A program made the position numbers and the translations under genes. This document shows, piece by piece, positions 9,377 to 18,231 of a stretch of DNA of 64,000 bases. The DNA is from Amnibacterium flavum. GTDB taxonomy: Bacteria; Actinomycetota; Actinomycetes; Actinomycetales; Microbacteriaceae. The stretch's first letter is position 1, and the number at the start of each line of letters is the position of its first letter. The stretch spans positions 1 through 64,000 of the forward strand of contig NZ_QEOP01000001.1 in NCBI RefSeq assembly GCF_003097495.1, given 5' to 3'. The notes under the pieces are model-generated. The model saw nothing but the letters and a program-made list of their open reading frames with translations. It did no database searches and had not been told where the DNA came from.

Positions 9377-10042
9377 ATGCGCGAAGTGTTCCAGCAGGAG
9401 CTTGCCGAGGTTCGGGAGCGTCTGGTCACGATCGCCGAGCTCGTCGCGATCTCGATCGATCACGCCACCCAGGCGTTCAACAACTCCGATGTGAGTCTCG
9501 CTGAGACCGTCATCGCCGACGACCACCGCATCGACGAGGCTGCAGTCAACCTCGACGAACTGGCCATCAACATCCTGGCCAGGCAGCAGCCCGTCGCGCG
9601 TGACCTCCGTGTGGTTGTGAGCGCTCTGCGGATCAGCGCGTCACTCGAGCGGATGGGCGACATGAGCTCGCACATCGCTCAGCTCGCGCGCTACCGCTTC
9701 CCGGACAAGGTCGTGCCCAAGGGGTTGCGCACCACCTTCTCCGAGATGGGTCGTATCGACGTCGAGATCGCCAACAAGCTCACCGAGCTGCTGCGCACCG
9801 AAGACGTCAACCTCGCGGACGAGATCCGCAACCAGGACGATGAGATCGACGATCTGCACCTCAGCGTCTTCGACAAGGTCCTCGGCGAGACGTGGAAGGG
9901 CGGCGCGGTCGACACCGTCGACGCCACCCTCGCCAGCCGGTACCACGAGCGCTTCGCCGACCATGCCGTCTCGATCGCCAAGAAGGTCCAGTACCTCGCC
10001 ACGGGCGACTGGGTGGTCCCGTCGGTCGGCGCCGGCAACTGA
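9377..10042 (+). CDS. phoU: PhoU, phosphate-signalling and Pst regulator
   Basis: 221 residues of tandem three-helix PhoU repeats, each with the acidic metal-cluster motif. The first repeat shows DDHRIDEAAVNLDE and DMSSHIA. The second shows NQDDEIDDLHLSVF and RFADHAVSIA. PhoU is cytosolic, links Pst transporter activity to SenX3, and keeps RegX3 inactive when phosphate is abundant. GAGGAG lies ten bases before the ATG. The divergent senX3-regX3 partner and the candidate PHO box upstream fit feedback control by RegX3. A strong terminator follows. Confidence 0.96.
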   Translation: MREVFQQELAEVRERLVTIAELVAISIDHATQAFNNSDVSLAETVIADDHRIDEAAVNLDELAINILARQQPVARDLRVVVSALRISASLERMGDMSSHIAQLARYRFPDKVVPKGLRTTFSEMGRIDVEIANKLTELLRTEDVNLADEIRNQDDEIDDLHLSVFDKVLGETWKGGAVDTVDATLASRYHERFADHAVSIAKKVQYLATGDWVVPSVGAGN

Positions 10043-10060
10043 CGCGTCGCGTGAACTGAG

Positions 10061-10090
10061 GAAGGGCCCCGCCGGTCGGCGGGGCCCTTC
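10061..10090 (+). terminator. Terminator after phoU
   Basis: GAAGGGCCCCGCC-GGTC-GGCGGGGCCCTTC is a 13-bp perfect stem followed by GTCTTC. Its core matches the hairpin after pstB. Confidence 0.88.
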
Positions 10091-10105
10091 GTCTTCGAAG
10101 CCGGT

Positions 10106-10138
10106 AGGTCTCGGTATGCGCTTCGCGCTACTCGGCCT
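10106..10138. repeat. REP-like palindrome (copy 3)
   Basis: AGGTCTCGGTATGCGC faces GCGCTACTCGGCCT across TTC. It lies between the convergent phoU and gpmA. Confidence 0.6.
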
Positions 10139-10162
10139 TCGCTGCGCTCGGTGGGCGGCGGG

Positions 10163-10915
10163 CTACTTCTTGCCCTGGGCTGCGACCGCTGCGGCGCCCG
10201 CGGCGGCGGCTTCGGGGTCGAGGTACTCGCCGCCGGCGACGAGAGGAGTGAAGTTCTCGTCGAGGCGGTACACGAGCGGGATGCCCGTGGGCAGGTTGAG
10301 CTCGGCGATGTCCTCATCGGAGATGCCGTCGAGGTGCTTCACCAGTGCGCGCAGCGAGTTGCCGTGTGCGACGACGAGCAGGGTGCGGCCCGCACGGAGC
10401 TGCGGCTTCATCTCGATCTCCCAGTACGGGAGCATGCGGTCGATGACGTTCGACAGCGCCTCGGTCTTGGGCAGGTCGGGTCCGAGGTCCGCGTAGCGCG
10501 GATCGTTCGCCTGCGAGTACGGGTTGTCGTCGGCGATGGGGGGCGGCGGCACGTCGAAGGAGCGGCGCCAGATCATGAACTGCTCCTGGCCGTACTCGGC
10601 GAGGGTCGCAGCCTTGTCCTTGCCCTGCAGGTCGCCGTAGTGGCGCTCGTTGAGACGCCAGCTGCGCTTGACCTCGATCCACAGGCGGTCCGCTTCGGTG
10701 AGAGCGAAGTTCGCCGTCTCGATGGCCCGGGTGAGGAGCGACGTGTAGAGGATGTCGGGCTTGATCCCCGAGTCGCGGATCAGCTCCCCCGCGCGCTTGC
10801 CCTCGGCCTTGCCCTTCTCGGTGAGACCGACGTCGACCCAGCCGGTGAACAGACCCTTCTCGTTCCACAGACTGTGACCGTGGCGGAGGAGGACGAGCGT
10901 GTAAGGAGCAGCCAT
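10163..10915 (-). CDS. gpmA: 2,3-bisphosphoglycerate-dependent phosphoglycerate mutase
   Basis: A 250-residue glycolytic enzyme interconverting 3- and 2-phosphoglycerate. The phospho-acceptor motif [18 protein letters not shown] is near residue 8. The second catalytic histidine is in [17 protein letters not shown] near residue 181, and [18 protein letters not shown] is also typical. The start [13 protein letters not shown] is supported by a leaderless signal (TAAGCT, 7 nt, ATG). The promoter is shared back to back with the divergent methyltransferase gene. Confidence 0.96.
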   Translation of the reverse strand: MAAPYTLVLLRHGHSLWNEKGLFTGWVDVGLTEKGKAEGKRAGELIRDSGIKPDILYTSLLTRAIETANFALTEADRLWIEVKRSWRLNERHYGDLQGKDKAATLAEYGQEQFMIWRRSFDVPPPPIADDNPYSQANDPRYADLGPDLPKTEALSNVIDRMLPYWEIEMKPQLRAGRTLLVVAHGNSLRALVKHLDGISDEDIAELNLPTGIPLVYRLDENFTPLVAGGEYLDPEAAAAGAAAVAAQGKK

Positions 10916-10934
10916 GGTCCTAAGCTTATTGGCC
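10916..10934. promoter_or_regulatory. Bidirectional promoter with a palindromic -10 (TAAGCTTA)
   Basis: The palindrome TAAGCTTA offers TAAGCT on both strands. On the minus strand 7 nt separate the hexamer from the gpmA ATG; on the plus strand 8 nt separate it from the methyltransferase ATG. The two start codons lie only 19 bp apart. Confidence 0.5.
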
Positions 10935-11711
10935 ATGCCAGAGGGCCGGATAACCCGCGGAACGACGGGCACCAACCGGTTGCGGCGGGTGGACCGCTGG
11001 ATCGCGGCGAGCCCTGCGCTCCGCGATGCCGAGTCACCGCTCGTCGTCGACCTCGGCTACGGCGCCGCTCCGTGGACGGTGCTCGAGCTCGCGGACCGGC
11101 TCGCGCGGGTGCGTTCCGACATCGACGTGATCGGCATCGAGATCGATCCCGAACGCGTCGCCGTCGCCGCCCCCTACCGCCGTCCCGGCCTCGACTTCGT
11201 GCGCGGCGGCTTCGAGGTGCCGCTCCCCCGTGGACGACGTGCGACGGTGATCCGGGCGATGAACGTGCTCCGACAGTACAAGGAGGACGAGGTCGCTGCC
11301 GCGTGGGCTCGGCTCAGCTCCCGCATCGACGACGGCGGCCTGGTCGTCGACGGGACGAGCAACGAGGTCGGCCGCATCGCCAGCTGGGTCGCGCTCGATA
11401 CCGCCGGTCCGCAGAGCTTCACCATCTCGCTGCGACTCGACGGGCTGGAGCGTCCCGGGATCGTCGAGGAGCGCCTGCCGAAGGCGCTCATCCACCGCAA
11501 CGTCCCGGGCGAGCGCATCCACGACCTCGTCACGGGGCTCGATGAGCAGTGGGCCCGCGCGGCCGGCTACGGAGAATTCGGGGCCGTTCAGCGCTGGCTG
11601 CACACCGTCGACGGATTGCGGGAGAACGGCTGGCCGGTGCTCGGTGATCGACGACGCTGGCGACTCGGTGAGCTCACCGTGCCGTGGACCGCCGTGGCGC
11701 CCCTCGACTGA
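10935..11711 (+). CDS. Class I SAM-dependent methyltransferase, substrate unknown
   Basis: 258 residues with a Rossmann-type SAM fold. Motif I is [13 protein letters not shown] (residues ~37-49), an acidic motif II follows in [13 protein letters not shown], and a motif IV-like stretch [11 protein letters not shown] comes after. An upstream in-frame ATG would overlap gpm[10 protein letters not shown] is preferred because the shared -10 sits 8 nt in front. The second half ([15 protein letters not shown]...[14 protein letters not shown]) is conserved in actinobacterial homologues but does not reveal the acceptor. It is a single gene, convergent with ygfZ. Confidence 0.85.
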   Translation: MPEGRITRGTTGTNRLRRVDRWIAASPALRDAESPLVVDLGYGAAPWTVLELADRLARVRSDIDVIGIEIDPERVAVAAPYRRPGLDFVRGGFEVPLPRGRRATVIRAMNVLRQYKEDEVAAAWARLSSRIDDGGLVVDGTSNEVGRIASWVALDTAGPQSFTISLRLDGLERPGIVEERLPKALIHRNVPGERIHDLVTGLDEQWARAAGYGEFGAVQRWLHTVDGLRENGWPVLGDRRRWRLGELTVPWTAVAPLD

Positions 11712-11750
11712 CCCGAACCGTCATTCCGACTCGGGTCCGACAGCGTCGGA
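11710..11750. terminator. Paired hairpins between convergent genes
   Basis: GACCCGA/TCGGGTC (11710-11737) overlaps TCCGAC-AGC-GTCGGA (11736-11750). They lie directly after the methyltransferase stop and next to the ygfZ stop on the other strand. There is no clear T-tract. Confidence 0.4.
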
Positions 11751-12860
11751 TCAGGCGCGAGGCGCCGCGGCGACGCGGGAGATGCGCGGAACCTCGACGG
11801 CACGCCCCGCACCCTCGGGCACGATGACCTCCTGCGCCGCGGCGATGGCGATGCCGTCGGCCATCACGGTGAGGACGGCGCCCGAGGGAACGGTGCGCTT
11901 GATCACGGCCAGAGCGACGGGGCCGCGCTCGTAGTGGATGGCGGAGGAGGTGACGAGACCGACCTCGACCTGCTCCCCGGCTCGTTCGGCGAAGACGACC
12001 GCACCCGTCGGCACCGGCACACCCTCGGACCCGTCGAGGTCGAGGAGAACGACCCGGCGGGGCGGATGACCCAGGTTGTGCACCTTGGCGACCGTCTCCT
12101 GTCCCCGGTAGCAGCCCTTGTTCATGTGCACCGCGCTGCGCAGCCAGTCGAGCTCGTGCGGGATGCTCCGCTCGTCGGTGTCGACGCCGAGACGCGGGCG
12201 CCAGGCGGCGATCCGGAGGGCGTCGAGCGCGAGGGTGCCCGCAACCCGTCGCCGGCCGGCGACGATGTCGAGGGCGACCGCCGCGAGTGAGGCGACGGGG
12301 ACGACCGACTCGAACCAGGTCCACTCGGACGACGGGTGCTCGGGGTTCTGCGCGTAGGTGACACCGCCCGGAGACGGCGAACGCCAGGGGTCCTGCCAGA
12401 GGGCGACCGACTCGATCCCGTCGAGGGCGACGGCGGAGAAGGCGCCGATCACCGAGAAGTCCGCGCTGCGGTCGGCGACCTCGACGCGCAGCATGAAGCG
12501 CATTCGATCGAGGAAGGTCGCGAGCGACGCGGCCGCCGGCGCCTCGGTGATGATCCAGGTCGTCGAACCGTCGTCGACGATGCGCAGGTCGTGCTCGATC
12601 CGACCGTTCGGGTCGAGGAGGAGGGACTCGGCGGACGCCCCGGCGGGGAGCCCGATGAGACGCTGCGAGGTGAGCGAGTCGAGCCAGCTCAGCCGGTCGT
12701 CGCCCGAGACAGTGACGACACCGCGGGCGACCTCGACCACCGCCGTGCCGTCGGCGAGAGCGCGCTGCTCCCCCATCGGGTTGCCGTAGTGGGCGGGGAC
12801 CCCGGCGTCGATGCCGGTCGCCGCGACCGCACCGGGAAGGGAGAGGAAGTCAGTCGACAC
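11751..12860 (-). CDS. ygfZ: Folate-binding YgfZ/GcvT-like protein (Fe-S cluster maintenance)
   Basis: A 369-residue protein with the GcvT aminomethyltransferase fold but the YgfZ signature KGCYRGQE around residue 250, where the cysteine is essential in the family. YgfZ/IBA57 proteins use tetrahydrofolate to support Fe-S cluster assembly and repair rather than glycine cleavage. The N-terminal [26 protein letters not shown] is also diagnostic. The start overlaps the end of the upstream nitrobindin-like gene by 11 nt, so the two are translationally coupled. Pairing of a haem-binding nitrobindin with YgfZ suggests a shared redox or metal-cofactor theme. Confidence 0.9.
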   Translation of the reverse strand: MSTDFLSLPGAVAATGIDAGVPAHYGNPMGEQRALADGTAVVEVARGVVTVSGDDRLSWLDSLTSQRLIGLPAGASAESLLLDPNGRIEHDLRIVDDGSTTWIITEAPAAASLATFLDRMRFMLRVEVADRSADFSVIGAFSAVALDGIESVALWQDPWRSPSPGGVTYAQNPEHPSSEWTWFESVVPVASLAAVALDIVAGRRRVAGTLALDALRIAAWRPRLGVDTDERSIPHELDWLRSAVHMNKGCYRGQETVAKVHNLGHPPRRVVLLDLDGSEGVPVPTGAVVFAERAGEQVEVGLVTSSAIHYERGPVALAVIKRTVPSGAVLTVMADGIAIAAAQEVIVPEGAGRAVEVPRISRVAAAPRA

Positions 12861-13458
12861 GGGAGAGCCTGCCCGACGCGTGCGTGCGCAGATTCTGCCC
12901 CAGCGCGGCGATGTCCCACGCCCACAGCAGGTCGCCTTCGACGAGGCCGTAGAGCCGGGTCGCTGCCGAGTAGTCCTTAGCGCCCTCGGTGCGCATGACG
13001 GCGTCGGTCGCCAGGTCGATGCGACCGTTCTTCACCTGACCGAGGTACAGCTCGCTCACTCCGGTCGGATGCACGAGCGCGACGTTGAGGTCGAAGCCGC
13101 CGGACGAGTTGCGCAGCGCCTCGACCGACTCGGTGGTGTTGAAGGGGCGGACGGCGGTCGGCGGCAGCATGCCGGGCCCGGGGTCGCCCTCGATCAGCTT
13201 GCGGGCGAGGCGCCAGTAGCCCGTCTCCGCGGCGAGCGCCTGCGGCAGCTCCTCGTCGGTCGCGCCGGGGATCCAGCTCTGCGAGGAGTAGTTCAGGTAG
13301 GCCTGGTTGTCGTGGCTGAAGCTGAGGCGCTGCGAGAACGGCTGGCGCACGGTTTCGTCGCCCAGTTCGTACTCGACGAGACCGGTGCCCTCCCACACTC
13401 CGAGCAGCCAGGAGAGGGGAACGAGTTCGGACGGGAGATCAGTGGGCAGATCTCTCAT
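12850..13458 (-). CDS. Nitrobindin-like FABP-family haem protein (DUF1794/THAP4)
   Basis: A 202-residue ten-stranded beta-barrel protein. The diagnostic GxWxGxG motif appears as [13 protein letters not shown] near residue 18. Nitrobindins bind ferric haem through a C-terminal histidine and isomerise peroxynitrite. The typical [21 protein letters not shown] end is present and holds the conserved His. The start MRDLPTDLP has GGAGG seven bases upstream; a longer frame upstream lacks this and is compositionally odd. It overlaps ygfZ by 11 nt. Confidence 0.88.
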   Translation of the reverse strand: MRDLPTDLPSELVPLSWLLGVWEGTGLVEYELGDETVRQPFSQRLSFSHDNQAYLNYSSQSWIPGATDEELPQALAAETGYWRLARKLIEGDPGPGMLPPTAVRPFNTTESVEALRNSSGGFDLNVALVHPTGVSELYLGQVKNGRIDLATDAVMRTEGAKDYSAATRLYGLVEGDLLWAWDIAALGQNLRTHASGRLSRVD

Positions 13459-13540
13459 GGTGGGGCCTCCTCGAGGCGCCGCGACCGACGCCGGAACGGC
13501 CGATCGTGCCGAGAGGGTGTCGGCACGTGTCGGCGAGAAG

Positions 13541-13651
13541 TCAGCGCTGTCCGCGGAAGAGGTTGTAGACCACAACCAGTGCGACCCAGCCGATGGCGAG
13601 CGATGCGAGCGCCAGGAGCCCGAGGTAGAACAATTCCAGCGCGAGAAGCAT
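13541..13651 (-). CDS. 36-residue single-pass membrane micro-protein
   Basis: The frame encodes 36 residues, almost wholly one transmembrane helix ([20 protein letters not shown]), ending in a basic NLFRGQR tail. The ATG is preceded by TAGACT and a 6-nt gap (CTGACC), the same leaderless layout seen before other genes here, and no Shine-Dalgarno sequence is present. The tail suggests an N-out/C-in orientation. Function is unknown. Confidence 0.6.
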   Translation of the reverse strand: MLLALELFYLGLLALASLAIGWVALVVVYNLFRGQR

Positions 13652-13713
13652 GGTCAGAGTCTAATCACTCCGCGCCCGACGTCAGCAGGGACGCGACGAG
13701 GTCGCGGCAGCGG

Positions 13714-13971
13714 CTAGGGAAGGGCGAGCGCGACCAGCGACGCGATGACGAGCACGAGGAACGCGCCGAGAGTCGAGCTGGTCAGGCGGGAGACGAAGCC
13801 GGTCTTCTCGGAGAGCGACAGCTGGAGGACGAACGAGAGCAGGATGCTGCCGGCGAGTGTGAGCGACAGAGCGATCAGCCGGTCGGCGGGATCGGCCAGG
13901 ATCAGCACCGCGACAGCTGCGATCGCTGCCACGATCCACACGGCCACCACGCCTGCTCGTTGAACCGCCAT
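13714..13971 (-). CDS. Small membrane protein, three predicted helices
   Basis: 85 residues from [14 protein letters not shown]. Hydrophobic segments cover roughly residues 5-25, 31-50 and 62-82. The charged [10 protein letters not shown] connector between the last two is probably cytosolic. An ATG 13 codons upstream gives a longer form whose extra residues are not membrane-like, so the shorter start is preferred. No family is recognised. It is divergent from glnR. Confidence 0.7.
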   Translation of the reverse strand: MAVQRAGVVAVWIVAAIAAVAVLILADPADRLIALSLTLAGSILLSFVLQLSLSEKTGFVSRLTSSTLGAFLVLVIASLVALALP

Positions 13972-14106
13972 GAAGCTGATTCTCGCATGATAGCGTTCCC
14001 GGCCCGGCATGGCCCGATTGCTGGGCGAGACCTCCCCGACCCCCGATTATCAGCCTCCCTACAGCCGGGGACTATCATTGGCACGAGCATTGGGCGGGAG
14101 GGTCTG

Positions 14107-14802
14107 TTGGCGCAGCTTCTGATCTTGACCCCTGCCGTCGATTCAGAGGTGCTGCCAGCCCTCGGTCTTCTGAGCCACCGCACCCGTCAGCTCCCCGCTG
14201 AACCGGCGCAGCTCATCAGTGCTCCGCCGAGCGATCTGATCATGATCGACGCCCGTCACGACCTGCAGAGCGCCAAGTCGCTGTGCAAGATCCTGCAGAC
14301 GACGGGCATCACCGTGCCGCTCGTCCTCATCCTCACCGAAGGCGGACTGACCGCGGTCTCCGCCGATTGGGGAGCCGGCGACGTGATCCTCGAGACCGCC
14401 GGTCCCGCCGAGGTCGACGCCCGCATCCGTCTGGTCATCGGCCGCATGGCCCAGGAGCAGTCGGCGTCGAAGATCCAGGCCTCCGGTGTCGTCATCGACG
14501 AGGCGAGCTACTCCGCTCGGGTGCACGGCCGCCCCCTCGACCTCACCTTCAAGGAGTTCGAGCTCCTCCGCTTCTTCGCCACCCACCCGTCGCGCGTGTT
14601 CACCCGTGAGCAGCTGCTCAGCGAGGTCTGGGGCTACGACTACTTCGGCGGCACCCGCACGGTCGACGTGCACGTGCGGCGACTGCGCGCCAAGCTCGGT
14701 GATCTCGAGTCGCTCATCGGCACCGTGCGCAACGTCGGCTACCGCTTCAACGTGTACGAAGAGGACGCGCAGGACCGCGTCCCCACCGCCGCCCGCTCCT
14801 GA
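14107..14802 (+). CDS. glnR: GlnR-type orphan OmpR-family nitrogen regulator
   Basis: 231 residues. The N-terminal receiver-like domain lacks the acidic pair of true response regulators, fitting the phosphorylation-independent GlnR class. Segments typical of actinobacterial GlnR are [30 protein letters not shown] and [12 protein letters not shown]. The C-terminal winged helix has [35 protein letters not shown] and [10 protein letters not shown]. GlnR controls ammonium assimilation genes such as glnA and amtB. The TTG start has GGGAGGG four bases upstream; the same frame is open far upstream but covers other genes. It stands directly before the polyphosphate kinase gene, and nitrogen-phosphate cross-talk is known for this regulator. 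Confidence 0.9.
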   Translation: MAQLLILTPAVDSEVLPALGLLSHRTRQLPAEPAQLISAPPSDLIMIDARHDLQSAKSLCKILQTTGITVPLVLILTEGGLTAVSADWGAGDVILETAGPAEVDARIRLVIGRMAQEQSASKIQASGVVIDEASYSARVHGRPLDLTFKEFELLRFFATHPSRVFTREQLLSEVWGYDYFGGTRTVDVHVRRLRAKLGDLESLIGTVRNVGYRFNVYEEDAQDRVPTAARS

Positions 14803-14844
14803 GCCGCGTTCCCCCGGCGTTCTCCCGGGCGTACAACGCTGATC

Positions 14845-14866
14845 GGTAACCCTCCGTTCACACGCG
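14845..14866 (+). promoter_or_regulatory. Candidate PHO box upstream of ppk
   Basis: Two adjacent 11-bp units, GGTAACCCTCC and GTTCACACGCG. The second matches the GTTCACC core in six of seven positions and the first in five. It lies 18 bp before the ppk ATG. Confidence 0.45.
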
Positions 14867-14884
14867 TGGTGACATCATGGGGTC

Positions 14885-17053
14885 ATGGACAGCGAGACGC
14901 TTTTGGGTGATGCGGCTCTCGCCGCAGACGTCATCGATGAATTCGACGAGCCCTCGGTCGAAGACGACGGATCCCTGCCCCCGGATCGCTACCTCGACCG
15001 CGAGCTGAGCTGGCTCGCGTTCAACGAGCGCGTGCTCGATCTCGCCGAGGATCCGGCCACTCCGCTCCTCGAGCGGACGAACTTCCTCGCCATCTTCGCC
15101 AGCAATCTCGACGAGTTCTTCATGGTCCGCGTCGCGGGCCTCAAGCGCCGCATCGCGACCGGGATCGCCGTGCCGACCAACGTCGGGCGCATCCCCGTCG
15201 ACGTCCTCGCCGATGTCAGTGCCAAGGCGCACGAACTGCAGGCACGGCACGCCGCCGCCTTCCGCAACCTCGTCAAGCCGGCACTGGATGAGGCCGATCT
15301 GCACATCGAGGTGTGGAGCGACCTCAACGATGAGGACCGCGACCGCGTGCGCGAGCTGTTCGCCAGCCAGATCTTCCCCGTGCTCATGCCGCTCGCCGTC
15401 GACCCGGCCCATCCGTTCCCCTACATCTCCGGCCTGTCGCTGAACCTCTCCGTCCGCGTGCGCAACCCCAAGACGGAGAAGGTGGAGTTTGCGCGCGTCA
15501 AGGTGCCTCAGGTGCTGCCCCGTTTCGTCCAGCTGCCCGACGACGGCAGCGGGCGAACCCGTTTCATCCCCATCGAGGACCTGATCTCGAATCACCTCGA
15601 GCAGCTGTTCCCCGGAATGGAGATCCTCGAGCACCACGAGTTCAGGCTCACCCGCAACGAAGACGTCAACGTCGACGAGGACGAGTCGGAGAACCTCATC
15701 AAGGCCCTCGAGAAGGAGCTGCTGCGCCGTCGGTTCGGGCCGCCCATCCGTCTCGAGATCACCGACGACATGGACCCGGTGACCCTCGAACTCCTCATCC
15801 GCGAGCTCGACATCACCGAGCAGGAGGTCTACCGCCTGCCCGCGCCCCTCGACCTGGCGGGCCTCTTCGAGCTCGGCAAGATCGACCGGCCGGCACTCAA
15901 GTACCCGACGCATCTCCCGACGACGTCGCCGCGTCTCCTGCCCACCGAGCCGAACGCGGAACCCGACATCTTCGCCTCCATCAACCGGGGGGACGTCCTC
16001 CTGCATCACCCGTACGAGTCGTTCGCGACGAGTGTGCAGGCGTTCCTCGAGCAGGCGGCCGCCGATCCGCACGTGCTGGCCATCAAGCAGACCCTCTACC
16101 GCACCTCCGGTGACAGCCCCATCATCCAGGCGCTGATCGACGCCGCCCAGGCCGGCAAGGGTGTTCTCGCCCTCGTCGAGGTGAAGGCCCGCTTCGACGA
16201 GGAGGCCAACATCTCGTGGGCGCGCAAGCTCGAGAAGGCGGGCGTGCACGTCGTCTACGGCCTCGTCGGTCTCAAGACGCACTGCAAGATCGCCTCCGTC
16301 GTCCGTCAGGAGAAGGACGGCGAGCTGCGCCACTACACGCACATCGGAACGGGCAACTACAACCCGAAGACGAGCCGCATCTACGAGGACCTCGGACTCC
16401 TGACGGCCGACCCGCAGGTCGGCAAAGAGGTCACCCGGCTCTTCAACGAGCTCTCCGGCTACGCGATCGAGAAGAAGTTCGACAGGCTGCTCGTCGCACC
16501 CCGCTACCTGCGCAAGGGCCTGCTCCGCCGCATCGATAACGAGACGCGGAACGCTCTCGCCGGCAAGCCGTCGGGGATCAGGATCAAGATCAACTCGATC
16601 GTCGACGAAGCGATCATCGACGCCCTCTACCGGGCGAGCAACGCCGGCGTGAAGATCGAGGTCTGGGTTCGCGGCATCTGCGGCATCAAGCCCGGACAGC
16701 CGGGGCTGAGCGAGAACATCACGGTTCGTTCGATCCTCGGCCGCTTCCTCGAGCACTCCCGGGTGTTCTGGTTCAAGAACGAGAACGACCCGCAGGTGTT
16801 CATCGGCAGCGCGGACATGATGCACCGCAACCTCGACCGGAGAATCGAGGTGCTGGTCCGTCTCACCGATCGATCGGCGCTCCGCGAGATCGATCGACTG
16901 TTCGACCTGGCGATGTCCGACGCCACCATGTCCTGGCACCTGAGCGCCGACGGGCACTGGACGCGTCACGCAGTCTCAGAAAAGGGCACCAGACTGGTCG
17001 ACATGCAGGCCAAGATCATCCGCGACACGGCAGCGCGACGGCGGACTCGTTGA
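14885..17053 (+). CDS. ppk: Polyphosphate kinase 1
   Basis: 722 residues. PPK1 reversibly polymerises the ATP gamma-phosphate into polyphosphate. Domains are the N-terminal helical bundle starting [17 protein letters not shown], the head domain, and two PLD-like C-terminal catalytic domains. The autophosphorylated histidine lies in [18 protein letters not shown]. The second conserved block is [16 protein letters not shown]. There is no Shine-Dalgarno sequence before the ATG; CATCAT ends six bases upstream, so the transcript may be leaderless from a PHO-box promoter. The stop overlaps the start of the Nudix-phosphatase gene by 4 nt (TTGA). Confidence 0.97.
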   Translation: MDSETLLGDAALAADVIDEFDEPSVEDDGSLPPDRYLDRELSWLAFNERVLDLAEDPATPLLERTNFLAIFASNLDEFFMVRVAGLKRRIATGIAVPTNVGRIPVDVLADVSAKAHELQARHAAAFRNLVKPALDEADLHIEVWSDLNDEDRDRVRELFASQIFPVLMPLAVDPAHPFPYISGLSLNLSVRVRNPKTEKVEFARVKVPQVLPRFVQLPDDGSGRTRFIPIEDLISNHLEQLFPGMEILEHHEFRLTRNEDVNVDEDESENLIKALEKELLRRRFGPPIRLEITDDMDPVTLELLIRELDITEQEVYRLPAPLDLAGLFELGKIDRPALKYPTHLPTTSPRLLPTEPNAEPDIFASINRGDVLLHHPYESFATSVQAFLEQAAADPHVLAIKQTLYRTSGDSPIIQALIDAAQAGKGVLALVEVKARFDEEANISWARKLEKAGVHVVYGLVGLKTHCKIASVVRQEKDGELRHYTHIGTGNYNPKTSRIYEDLGLLTADPQVGKEVTRLFNELSGYAIEKKFDRLLVAPRYLRKGLLRRIDNETRNALAGKPSGIRIKINSIVDEAIIDALYRASNAGVKIEVWVRGICGIKPGQPGLSENITVRSILGRFLEHSRVFWFKNENDPQVFIGSADMMHRNLDRRIEVLVRLTDRSALREIDRLFDLAMSDATMSWHLSADGHWTRHAVSEKGTRLVDMQAKIIRDTAARRRTR

Positions 17054-18012
17054 GCGATCCGACGACAGCTCCCGTCCTCGCGGCGGGCGCCGTCCTCTGG
17101 CGCGACGGTCGCGCGGGCGTCGAGGTCCTGCTCATCAGCCGCAGCCGGCACGACGACATCAGCCTGCCGAAGGGCAAGCTCGACCCGGGCGAGACGCTGC
17201 CCGTCGCCGCGGTGCGCGAGATCCAGGAGGAGACCGGGTTCTCGGTCGCCCTCGGCCTGCCGCTCGGCTACACCGAGTACCTGCTGCCGAACGGGCGCGA
17301 CAAGTTCGTCTACTACTGGGCCGCCGAGGTCACGCGGGAACAGCTGCAGAAGGGCCGTTTCCGCCCGAACGACGAGGTCGACAAGGTCGAGTGGCTCTCG
17401 ATCGAGAAGGCGAAGAAGCGGCTGACCTATTCGCGTGACGCCGAGGTGCTCGACCGCTTCCGCCTCTTCGTCGAACGCGATGCGCACAAGACGTTCGCCG
17501 TCATCGCGCTGCGCCACGCCAAGGCCGCCCCGGATTCCCCGGACGGCACCGACTCGGCCAGGCCGCTCACCGCTCGGGGCAAGACCCAGGCCGAGGAGCT
17601 GGGGAGCACCCTCTCCGTCTGGTCGCCCACCGACATCGTCAGCAGCACGGCGCGTCGATGCGTCCAGACGGTGACCCCGCTCTCCAAGCGCCTCCAGCTC
17701 GACATCAGCAGCAAGCGCGCGCTCAGTCAGGACTACTGGGAGACCCCCGGAGCGGATGGGTCCCCCCAGAGTCGGCTGCGCTCCCTGATCGCGAAGCGCA
17801 TCGACCGGCGCGCGACCGTCGTCATGTGCACGCACTCCCCCGTGCTGCCGCCCGTCATCGACACCGTCGCCGACATCGTCGGCGGTGAGCGCGACGGCCG
17901 ACTGACCCGTGCGGCGATCCTCTCGACGGCCGAGTACACCGTGCTGCACCTGTCGTCCGCCGACCCGTCGCGCGGCATCGTCGCGGTCGAGACGCACAGC
18001 CCCACGAACTGA
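17050..18012 (+). CDS. MutT1-like Nudix hydrolase fused to a histidine-phosphatase domain
   Basis: 320 residues. The N-terminal Nudix domain (residues ~8-140) has the Nudix box beginning [20 protein letters not shown]. The C-terminal domain (residues ~150-310) is a histidine-acid-phosphatase/PGM-like fold with the RHG-type motif ALRHAKA and second histidine MCTHSPVL. This architecture matches mycobacterial MutT1, which hydrolyses diadenosine polyphosphates and 8-oxo-(d)GTP derivatives. The TTG start overlaps the ppk stop, so polyphosphate synthesis and (di)nucleotide polyphosphate hydrolysis are co-expressed. Confidence 0.92.
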   Translation: MSDPTTAPVLAAGAVLWRDGRAGVEVLLISRSRHDDISLPKGKLDPGETLPVAAVREIQEETGFSVALGLPLGYTEYLLPNGRDKFVYYWAAEVTREQLQKGRFRPNDEVDKVEWLSIEKAKKRLTYSRDAEVLDRFRLFVERDAHKTFAVIALRHAKAAPDSPDGTDSARPLTARGKTQAEELGSTLSVWSPTDIVSSTARRCVQTVTPLSKRLQLDISSKRALSQDYWETPGADGSPQSRLRSLIAKRIDRRATVVMCTHSPVLPPVIDTVADIVGGERDGRLTRAAILSTAEYTVLHLSSADPSRGIVAVETHSPTN

Positions 18013-18084
18013 GCCCGACCGGCCTCCGCCGGCTTCGAGCGGCTTCGCCACGCCCTGTGCAGGGTGTTCGATCCGAGACCGCCC

Positions 18085-18106
18085 GTTCACCTCTCGTTCA
18101 CCCGAT
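18085..18106 (+). promoter_or_regulatory. PHO box upstream of pstS
   Basis: Two perfect GTTCACC-type units in tandem (GTTCACCTCTC and GTTCACCCGAT) with exact 11-bp periodicity, the arrangement bound by actinobacterial PhoP. It lies about 125 bp before the pstS start. Confidence 0.75.
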
Positions 18107-18231
18107 CAGACCAATCTCGTCACCACCGGCCTTTAACGTGCCTGAGGCGCCACACACCACTGGCCCGGACGAACCTGCGTCCGGCGCAGGGCGCCATCCT
18201 GCACATCGCATTCCTTACGAAGGGAAATCCT

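Noticed and set aside
12811-14106. Long upstream extension of the glnR frame
   Set aside because: It would overlap ygfZ, the nitrobindin-like gene and small membrane-protein genes on the other strand; the TTG with GGGAGGG in front gives a normal GlnR length.
14858-16969. 703-residue open frame antisense to ppk
   Set aside because: It is an Asp/Val/Arg-rich shadow of the GC-rich ppk gene and has no motif; ppk itself has all catalytic residues.
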